From positions 140,442 to 204,441 of the forward strand of contig NZ_AVSQ01000015.1 in NCBI RefSeq assembly GCF_000685395.1: a stretch of 64,000 bases of DNA. The letters are read 5' to 3'. The position numbers were made by a program, and so were the translations under genes. The notes beneath the pieces are model-generated. The model searched no databases. It was not told the origin of the DNA and saw nothing but the letters and a program-made list of their open reading frames with translations. The number at the start of each line of letters is the position of its first letter. The first letter of the stretch is position 1. Of the stretch, positions 58,182-64,000 are shown piece after piece. This DNA is from Candidatus Nitrosotenuis chungbukensis (lineage in GTDB: Archaea > Thermoproteota > Nitrososphaeria > Nitrososphaerales > Nitrosopumilaceae).

Positions 58182-59188
58182 TCTCTAGATATTTCCTTGC
58201 GAATGTCCAAAAGATCTCTGAGTATGGAACTTGCAGTCTCAGTACCTCCTGCTCCTTTGCCGATGATTGTCTGTGTACCAGAATGCTCAGATGTAAATGA
58301 TATTGCGTTCAGTGTGCCGTTGACGCAAAGTGGGTCGTCTGTGGATATCTCGCGTGGGCTGACAACTAGTTCCTTGTCACAGGATGCAATTAACTTGACT
58401 GCGCAGTTTTTCTTTGCTGCGTCCTTGATGTCTTTCGTAGTCACATTTCGTATGCCTGTTCTTTTTATGTCTGGCATTGTCACCTTCATTCCCATTATCC
58501 AGTTTGCCAAAATCACAAGCTTTGCAGCCGCATCAAAACCGTCCAAATCAAGTGATTCGTCTGCCTCTACATACCCTTTTGATTTTGCGTCCTTTAACGC
58601 CTCGCCAAAGCTCATGCCGTGCTCCATGTTAGTCAAAATGTAGTTTGTAGTACCGTTTAGAATTCCTGCAAAGGACGTTATCTGCTCTCCTCGTAAACTG
58701 TTTTTTGCGTAATCCAAAATTGGCGTTCCACCGCCTACTGTCCCGCTGAACTTTAACAACACCTGATTGTATGTTGCAAGCTCCATAAGTGACGGAAACG
58801 CCAGTGCAAGCGGCCCTTTGTTGACAGATATTACATGCATTCCGTTTTTCATTGCAGATATGATGTGAGACATGCCTGGCTCTGCATCCCGGTAGTTGCT
58901 TGCAGTAGTTTCGATCAGCACATCTGCTTCTACATTATTTATGATGTCTAGTCCTGACCAGTTTTTCTTTGTCTTGTCATAATTTTTTATTGTGCCAAAT
59001 TTTTTTTTGACCTCGACTAGTCTGTTGAGATCAAGTCCTGATGGATCCACTACTCCCCCCTTGCTGTCAAAGGCCCCGACTATTCTTGGCTTTAGACCGT
59101 ACTTTGCATACAGGTCGTCTGTTCTTGAAACCAACAGTTTTGCCAAGCTTTGTGCGACTGTACCAAACCCGCAAATGATTATGCGCAA
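58178..59188 (-). CDS. hom: Homoserine dehydrogenase
   Basis: The 336-aa enzyme has NAD(P)-binding motif IICGFGTVAQSLAKLL (residues about 3-18), the conserved SVNKGPLA, KFSGTVGGGTPI, and FAGILNGTTNYILTNM near the substrate-binding region. The Lys and Asp of the active site are in the ADESLDLDGFDAAAK segment. It reduces aspartate semialdehyde to homoserine, leading to threonine, methionine and isoleucine. No regulatory ACT domain is present. The PUA-domain gene overlaps its 3' end. Confidence 0.92.
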   Translation of the reverse strand: MRIIICGFGTVAQSLAKLLVSRTDDLYAKYGLKPRIVGAFDSKGGVVDPSGLDLNRLVEVKKKFGTIKNYDKTKKNWSGLDIINNVEADVLIETTASNYRDAEPGMSHIISAMKNGMHVISVNKGPLALAFPSLMELATYNQVLLKFSGTVGGGTPILDYAKNSLRGEQITSFAGILNGTTNYILTNMEHGMSFGEALKDAKSKGYVEADESLDLDGFDAAAKLVILANWIMGMKVTMPDIKRTGIRNVTTKDIKDAAKKNCAVKLIASCDKELVVSPREISTDDPLCVNGTLNAISFTSEHSGTQTIIGKGAGGTETASSILRDLLDIRKEISRD

Positions 59189-59271
59189 ATCTGTCTACTC
59201 CACAAATAAACCAAAAGACATCTCATTTCCAACCGTCTTATCTTATAGCTATTTTATTAATCGTATTGGTG

Positions 59272-59697
59272 TCACGTTTGGTTAGTTTTACCGTCAGTTG
59301 TTTTTTCCAGTTTCAGCGAGATTGAGTTTATGCAATATCTGGCAAACGTGGGCTTTGGCCCGTCGTCAAAAACATGTCCCAAATGTGAGCCACATTTTGC
59401 ACACATTACCTCCGTTCTAGTCATGCCATAAGCAGTATCTGTTTCATACTTTACGCTGTTTTCCTTTAGGGGCTCAAAGAAGCTAGGCCAACCAGTGCCA
59501 GAGTCAAACTTGGTGTCTGAGCTAAACAGCTCATTTCCGCAACAAGTGCACCTGTAAATCCCGTCTTCCTTGCTGTAGGTGTATTTGCCTGTGAATGGTG
59601 CCTCTGTCTCTTTTTTCCTGCAGACGCCAAATTCCTCCGGTGTGAGGATCTGCCTCCATTCTTGGTCTGACTTTGAAATCTCATCCATGAAACCCAT
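59272..59697 (-). CDS. msrB: Peptide-methionine (R)-S-oxide reductase
   Basis: The 141-aa protein has two zinc CxxC pairs (CTCCGNELF and CAKCGSHLGHVF), GTGWPSFF, and the catalytic cysteine in RYCINSISLKL. These are complete for MsrB. It reduces methionine-R-sulfoxide in proteins with thioredoxin. Thioredoxin reductase is also encoded in this window (38756). The protein is cytoplasmic. Length matches a single-domain MsrB. It lies 33 nt from the ThyX-like gene on the same strand. Confidence 0.95.
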   Translation of the reverse strand: MGFMDEISKSDQEWRQILTPEEFGVCRKKETEAPFTGKYTYSKEDGIYRCTCCGNELFSSDTKFDSGTGWPSFFEPLKENSVKYETDTAYGMTRTEVMCAKCGSHLGHVFDDGPKPTFARYCINSISLKLEKTTDGKTNQT

Positions 59698-59730
59698 GCC
59701 AATGCAAAGTATTAGAGGGTTATTCTGGTT

Positions 59731-61344
59731 TTATTTGTGGTTTTTTCTTTTTTCTTCAATTCGTTTTTCTGATTCAAATCGTTCAAGGTCGTACGTGTTG
59801 AGATCGACAAACTTGATGATCTTTGATAGATTTGGGTGTGCCTTCTTTACTGCCAAAAACATTTTTTGCGCCACCTGCCTGTAGTCTATGTGTCCTTGAG
59901 GGATTGTTCTCAGCTCGATTAGATGGGTTGCCTCACGCAAGTTTAATCTCATAAAAAACGGATAGTTGTATGCAAAATTCACTACATACTGCGCTTGATT
60001 CGGATACTTTGCCCGCAATGAATCAAAGACTTGCTTTGAAGTGTTCATGCATTCTTTGTATTCTTTTTCGATTCCTAACTCGCTAATTTCTTTTGGAATG
60101 ACATGACCGTGATCTGTTGTCAAAAGCTGTCTTTCGAGTGTGAGAATTCTATGTCTGTGCAAATCCCGGAACATTCCAAAATTGCCGATGATGTCAAACG
60201 TGTACTGTGTCATCTCAAAGGCGCGTGGCAGTCTTTGCCTTCTGTTCTGCCTTAGTTTTACAAACGTGTTTATGATTTTGATTTTTTCTAAGGATTTCAT
60301 CTTTTTTACAGATGATAAAATGTCTTGGTATGACGAACCTTGTGACTGCTCGTACATTGCAGCTGCGACTATTTTGTTTATTGCGTCTGACTCTGACTCT
60401 GATTCTGCCAAATGCACTAGCGGCCCTGGTGCCTTTACTTGCACTTTCTTTGCTAGGCTGAGGCCCGTCTTGTGCAGATTTTTGAGGTATTCCTGCATGG
60501 CTATCCCGTACTTGTCGTCTGAGCGTCTGACAAACGACTTGATTGTAGTATCAAGCTCATGCTTGATTTTCTGAGCAAGTGTTCTTTCTTCCTCAAGACT
60601 GGATCCGAACAAAATTGTAAGCAGGTATTCAAAGGCGCGACCGTTCCCAGTCACGCCAACATTGGTAAGAGTTGCAGCCGGAAGCAATCCTCTCAAAATG
60701 TCAAGTGCCTTTGCTTTAGTTGATGCGTTGTAAATGAAAGTGGCAGATTTTATGTCTGATTCGTTTTTTAGCTTTGTGAAAACTGTTTCGTCCCCCGAAG
60801 TAGAATCCTTGAATTTAAAATTGGCAATTGGTTCTTTTCCCCTGATGTGATCAATCATCGGCTGTATGTTTTTTGAATAGACATCAAAATCCAAGTTGCA
60901 TGATTCCACATATCTGTCGGCGAATTTTGAATTCATTATTGCGGGATCCCTGTAAAACTTGTACTCGTTGTTGATTTTTTTATCCCATGCTACATAGCGT
61001 GATGATTTTTCCAAATACGACATGCCGATTCGCCTGTCTTCGATTTTTTTTACTGCGATGTTTGATATTCCCTCAATTGCGATCTGTGCAATTCCAAGCT
61101 CTGCAACAGAGTCATCGCCATATTCTATTAGGACCTTGTTGTAGAATTCCTCTCCGCGATTTTTGTTTATCAAAAACTCGTCTAAGAATATGCGCCTCAT
61201 GCTTTTGTCAGTCCTGCTGTATCGTGACATGAGTGCGCCGCGATCCACCTGCTGTGGTGTGATTATTGCAAACACCGAATCATCGGCATTTGAGAAATGT
61301 TCCAAAAGAATTTTTTCCTCCGATGCACTAAATTCTCCTGTCAA
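59731..61344 (-). CDS. Two-domain ThyX-like flavin-dependent thymidylate synthase family protein
   Basis: The 537-aa product is about twice as long as ordinary ThyX (about 230) and consists of two related domains. The first contains [18 protein letters not shown] and [10 protein letters not shown]. The second has [20 protein letters not shown], corresponding to the ThyX flavin/dUMP motif R-H-R-x-x-S-x-N-E-x-S-x-R but with the Ser and later residues changed to Thr/Leu/Gln. The duplication is seen in archaea and some bacteria. Whether it methylates dUMP or does a related flavin-dependent job is not clear. No ordinary ThyA or ThyX is seen in the window. Confidence 0.75.
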   Translation of the reverse strand: MTGEFSASEEKILLEHFSNADDSVFAIITPQQVDRGALMSRYSRTDKSMRRIFLDEFLINKNRGEEFYNKVLIEYGDDSVAELGIAQIAIEGISNIAVKKIEDRRIGMSYLEKSSRYVAWDKKINNEYKFYRDPAIMNSKFADRYVESCNLDFDVYSKNIQPMIDHIRGKEPIANFKFKDSTSGDETVFTKLKNESDIKSATFIYNASTKAKALDILRGLLPAATLTNVGVTGNGRAFEYLLTILFGSSLEEERTLAQKIKHELDTTIKSFVRRSDDKYGIAMQEYLKNLHKTGLSLAKKVQVKAPGPLVHLAESESESDAINKIVAAAMYEQSQGSSYQDILSSVKKMKSLEKIKIINTFVKLRQNRRQRLPRAFEMTQYTFDIIGNFGMFRDLHRHRILTLERQLLTTDHGHVIPKEISELGIEKEYKECMNTSKQVFDSLRAKYPNQAQYVVNFAYNYPFFMRLNLREATHLIELRTIPQGHIDYRQVAQKMFLAVKKAHPNLSKIIKFVDLNTYDLERFESEKRIEEKRKNHK

Positions 61345-61374
61345 CAGATCCCAGATTTCCTGATTCTAAATAAA

Positions 61375-61650
61375 CTATTTCCGGTTTATCTGAATCAGAT
61401 CCGGCCCTTTGGTCTTTGCCTTGGATTGCCATCTTAGCAACACTTCTTTCATCGCGTTTGCATCACTCTCGTTTTCTGTATACATTAGAGTTGTAATCCA
61501 GCGGCCTTTTCCAGCTTGGCCTCCGACTGAATTCATCCAAAAGTCTGTTGGCAGGTTTTTCATTGCTTCGCTGTTTGGATCCTTGCTCAACTCTATCCAG
61601 CGCTTTGCGACAAAGTGAAGAATTTGGTCCAATCCGTCTTTTTCTATCAT
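61375..61650 (-). CDS. Small hypothetical protein
   Basis: This 91-aa soluble protein shows a helical N-terminal half (IEKDGLDQILHFVAKRWIELSK), a glycine-rich turn (NSVGGQAGKGRW) and beta/helix-like ending. No cysteines, membrane helix or signal peptide occur. The Gly-Lys-Gly-Arg-Trp turn might bind phosphate. I recognise no family. It lies 30 nt upstream of the two-domain ThyX-like gene on the same strand, so may be co-transcribed with it. Confidence 0.55.
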   Translation of the reverse strand: MIEKDGLDQILHFVAKRWIELSKDPNSEAMKNLPTDFWMNSVGGQAGKGRWITTLMYTENESDANAMKEVLLRWQSKAKTKGPDLIQINRK

Positions 61651-61772
61651 GGAGTGTGTTTTTTCGACTTTGCATTTTAAAATTGCGAAAACTGGTTTGT
61701 TAAATTGTTCTTACCAAAACTAGAAAGCTTGTTAACACTTCCTAGGTTATATGAAACGCTCAAGTTTTACCA

Positions 61773-62720
61773 ATGAACAAGGACGAAATAGAGATTATCG
61801 GCAAGCAAGTCAAAGACATGTACGGTACCCACATGGGTAAAGTTATTGGAACAATAACTGACATTGATGGCTCCGTACAGACTGTGGGAATTGATTGTGG
61901 CCTAGAAGGGCTGCGACAAGTACCATTTGAACAACTCGTAGTTCAGGGCGAAGTCGTGATCTTTATCCCAAAATGGAGACTCGATTCACAACGATTCCTG
62001 CGTGAGAAAGGACTCACACTAAGGCGTCTTAAGGCATTAATCGACATCGTTTCAGAAAACGATGACATGCGAGACGATGCAGAAATCATCCATGAAAAGT
62101 ACAAGTCAAAACTGCTGACACTGGAGGAAGCCGAAAAACAAATCACGCACAAACTAACAGAGCGACTAGAAGAACTAAACGGCCAACTAAAATCAGTCAA
62201 GATTTTGCTATTTGACGCAAAGGTTCAATTCAAGAGCAACGAAATCTCTGAATCCAAATATGACCTCATAAAGACCAACACTGGTGAAATAATAGAGCAT
62301 ATTGATCATGAAAAGGCAGAGATTGTCAACATCCAAAGAAGAATGACTGACATGTCAATCGATGGAGCTCAAACGCAGATAAACCAAAAAGAGCAAATAG
62401 AACAATCCGCAGTTTCGTATCTTGTAACCAACGATGGAAAGCAAGTCGAATCTCATCCCACGCCTTCATACCACGCAAACGAAGTAAAAACTGAAGCACC
62501 AAGTCCTGATCAGACAAACGTGCAAGTAAGTCAAGCTTCGGGACAACATCATGTGGAACCACTTGGCGCATCTGACAGCATTTCTTCTCCGGCCGAATCA
62601 ATTAGAGAGGAACGCTGGCGCTCGCCTGTAGGTCAAAACACTGATGATCCTTCCGCACCCATAAAACCAAATCCTGACAAGAGCAGGACTGACTGGTTTG
62701 CGGGTATGGAAACTGCATAA
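61773..62720 (+). CDS. cdvA: Cell division protein CdvA
   Basis: The 315-aa product has the CdvA layout. An N-terminal PRC-barrel (about residues 1-75; GKQVKDMYGTHMGKVIGT, then FEQLVVQGEVVIFIP) is followed by a charged coiled coil (about 85-205, RFLREKGLTLRRLKALIDIV onward), a disordered Pro/Ser/Gln-rich linker and a short C-terminal tail RTDWFAGMETA that likely docks to ESCRT-III-type CdvB. CdvA scaffolds the archaeal division ring on membrane and DNA. In Nitrososphaeria it is usually not linked to cdvB and cdvC, which agrees with the window. A TATA-like TTATATG lies about 24 nt before the ATG. Confidence 0.92.
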   Translation: MNKDEIEIIGKQVKDMYGTHMGKVIGTITDIDGSVQTVGIDCGLEGLRQVPFEQLVVQGEVVIFIPKWRLDSQRFLREKGLTLRRLKALIDIVSENDDMRDDAEIIHEKYKSKLLTLEEAEKQITHKLTERLEELNGQLKSVKILLFDAKVQFKSNEISESKYDLIKTNTGEIIEHIDHEKAEIVNIQRRMTDMSIDGAQTQINQKEQIEQSAVSYLVTNDGKQVESHPTPSYHANEVKTEAPSPDQTNVQVSQASGQHHVEPLGASDSISSPAESIREERWRSPVGQNTDDPSAPIKPNPDKSRTDWFAGMETA

Positions 62721-62786
62721 CACTCAAAGGCACTACTCTTTTTTCTAATTTTTAACATTTACAAATGACTAATCAAAACAGGAATC

Positions 62787-64000
62787 GTGGAATCTGAAAA
62801 GTTTTCCATCGGTCTTGGAAACAATGATGCCAAAACAAGAACTGATGCGTCTGGCAACTATGTTGCGTTTTGGGCAAGTCAGGCAAAGAACCTGGCGTGG
62901 TTTGAGCCGTGGGACAAAACCTTGGAATGGAACCTGCCTTTTGCGCGCTGGTTTGTTGGCGGAAAGATAAATGCCTCGTATAACGCACTTGATATTCACC
63001 AAAATCAAAAGGACAAGCCTGCCATTTTATGGGAGGGGGAAAACGAGGAGAGGCGCGTAATCACGTATGGGGACATGTACTCTGAGGTTCAAAAAGTATC
63101 AAATGGGCTAAAATCGCTTGGCGTAACAAAGGGCGATAGGGTGACAATCTACCTTCCAATGGTGCCAGAGCTAATGGTGGCAATGCTTGCATGCGCAAGG
63201 ATTGGCGCAATACACACTGTAATATTTTCCGGTTTTAGTGCGGCATCCATCCGGGATCGGGTTTTGGACTCGAAATCAAAAATAATCATCACTGCCGATG
63301 GAGGGTACAGGCGAGGAACAGTTGTAAGATTAAAAGATGTAGTTGACGCTGCAGTCGAAAACTTGGACTTTGTGAAAAATGTAATTGTGCTAAACCGAGC
63401 AAAAATCCCAATAACTCAAAACAAAAAAGACATACTGTGGGAGGATATTGTAAAAAGATCCTCCGCAACATGCGATGCGGAATCTTTGGAAAGCACACAC
63501 CCACTGTACATTCTGTATACTTCTGGAACTACCGGAAAGCCCAAAGGCGTACTACATGATACTGGTGGATATTTGACACATCTTCATTCCACCTTTAGGT
63601 GGGCATTTGACATAAAAGACTCCGATGTATATTTTTGCACTGCTGATATTGGTTGGGTTACAGGACACAGCTATGTGGCGTATGGTCCGCTGTTGTGTGG
63701 TGCAACGCAGGTGATGTATGAGGGTGCACCTGACTATCCATCCCCGTCTAGAATGTGGGATATCATACAAAGATACAAGGTTACAATTTTTTACACCACT
63801 CCTACGGCACTCCGAATGTTTATGAAGTACGGTGACTCTATTCCAAATTCGTTTGACTTGTCCTCACTTCGATTGTTGGGGACTGTTGGGGAGCCGATAA
63901 ACCCAGAGGTGTGGAAATGGTATTTTAAAATGATAGGAAAGAACAATTGCCCGATAATTGATACTTGGTGGCAAACTGAAACTGGCGGCATGATGCTATC
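62787..64000 (+). CDS. acs: Acetyl-CoA synthetase (AMP-forming), N-terminal part, cut at the window end
   Basis: The frame opens at GTG 62787 and is still open at 64000, so only the first 404 residues are present. The N-terminal domain (FWASQAKNLAWFEPWDKTLE) and the AMP-binding motif YTSGTTGKPKGVLHDTGGY (about 237-255) identify an acyl-CoA synthetase of the Acs type. The DTWWQTETGGMML motif lies at the last residues. It should convert acetate or another short carboxylate to its CoA thioester with ATP. In this lineage a propionate or hydroxypropionate version is also possible. The C-terminal domain with the catalytic lysine lies outside the window. Confidence 0.9.
   Translation, partial: MESEKFSIGLGNNDAKTRTDASGNYVAFWASQAKNLAWFEPWDKTLEWNLPFARWFVGGKINASYNALDIHQNQKDKPAILWEGENEERRVITYGDMYSEVQKVSNGLKSLGVTKGDRVTIYLPMVPELMVAMLACARIGAIHTVIFSGFSAASIRDRVLDSKSKIIITADGGYRRGTVVRLKDVVDAAVENLDFVKNVIVLNRAKIPITQNKKDILWEDIVKRSSATCDAESLESTHPLYILYTSGTTGKPKGVLHDTGGYLTHLHSTFRWAFDIKDSDVYFCTADIGWVTGHSYVAYGPLLCGATQVMYEGAPDYPSPSRMWDIIQRYKVTIFYTTPTALRMFMKYGDSIPNSFDLSSLRLLGTVGEPINPEVWKWYFKMIGKNNCPIIDTWWQTETGGMML

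Overview
The window reads as chromosomal DNA of an ammonia-oxidising archaeon (Nitrososphaeria/Thaumarchaeota, most likely Nitrosopumilales). Evidence is the gene set: CdvA, a divergent tubulin/FtsZ GTPase, Alba, archaeal SMC, Dpo4 with a PCNA motif, NreA, a proteasome beta subunit, PAC2 chaperone, CofE, geranylgeranyl reductase, TrmI and DRG GTPase. Many genes start with TTG or GTG. Several have a TATA-like element about 25-30 nt before the start codon, as expected for leaderless archaeal mRNAs. Base composition looks higher in GC than typical Nitrosopumilus, which hints at a Nitrosotenuis-like genome, but that is only an impression. I found no rRNA, tRNA, CRISPR, integrase, transposase or prophage genes.

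Layout. 1-6.2 kb: end of an Mrr-like nuclease gene, a peptide-type solute-binding protein with a C-terminal anchor, a zinc-ribbon protein and a 993-aa secreted protein. 6.2-13.6 kb: geranylgeranyl reductase, TPR and zinc proteins, a hydroxyacid dehydrogenase, secreted proteins, an MFS carrier and a C2H2 protein. 13.6-17.2 kb: a non-coding stretch with a long hairpin, a cobalamin-binding BtuF-like protein, ParB-like protein and NreA. 17.2-20.3 kb: a microprotein, a strikingly tubulin-like GTPase, a coiled-coil protein and an exosortase-family membrane protein. 20.3-28.2 kb: Dpo4, Alba, LysE, PAC2, nitrilase and SMC. 28-33 kb: secreted protein, a CarH-like B12-binding protein, Opp ATPase and ProRS. 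33-45 kb: cofactor and sulfur metabolism (SerB-like, CofE, TusA, cysteine synthase, Thi4, sulfite/nitrite reductase, rhodanese) with a histidine kinase/response regulator pair and thioredoxin reductase. 45-48.8 kb: a collagen-like protein and partner, an intrinsic-type terminator, a 47-aa lysine/arginine-rich repeat protein and a zinc ribbon behind the DRG GTPase. 48.8-64 kb: ArgS, response regulators, TrmI, NnrD, M20 peptidase, proteasome beta, MCT-1-like PUA protein, homoserine dehydrogenase, MsrB, a double ThyX-like protein, CdvA and an acetyl-CoA synthetase cut by the window end.

The genes connect into themes. Cell division and chromosome: CdvA, tubulin-like GTPase, SMC, ParB-like, Alba, small basic protein. 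Protein quality control: proteasome beta without Thr1, PAC2 with an HbYX-type tail, MsrB, thioredoxin reductase. Sulfur and thiamine: NirA-type reductase, rhodanese, TusA, cysteine synthase, Thi4. Cobalamin: BtuF-like protein and the CarH-like sensor.

The items most worth follow-up are the CarH-like B12 protein with a complete Wx9EH / ExHxxG signature, the collagen-like protein lacking a signal peptide, the tubulin-like operon with its upstream microprotein, and small genes under 60 codons that are easily missed (47215-47358, 47474-47650, 17257-17343).
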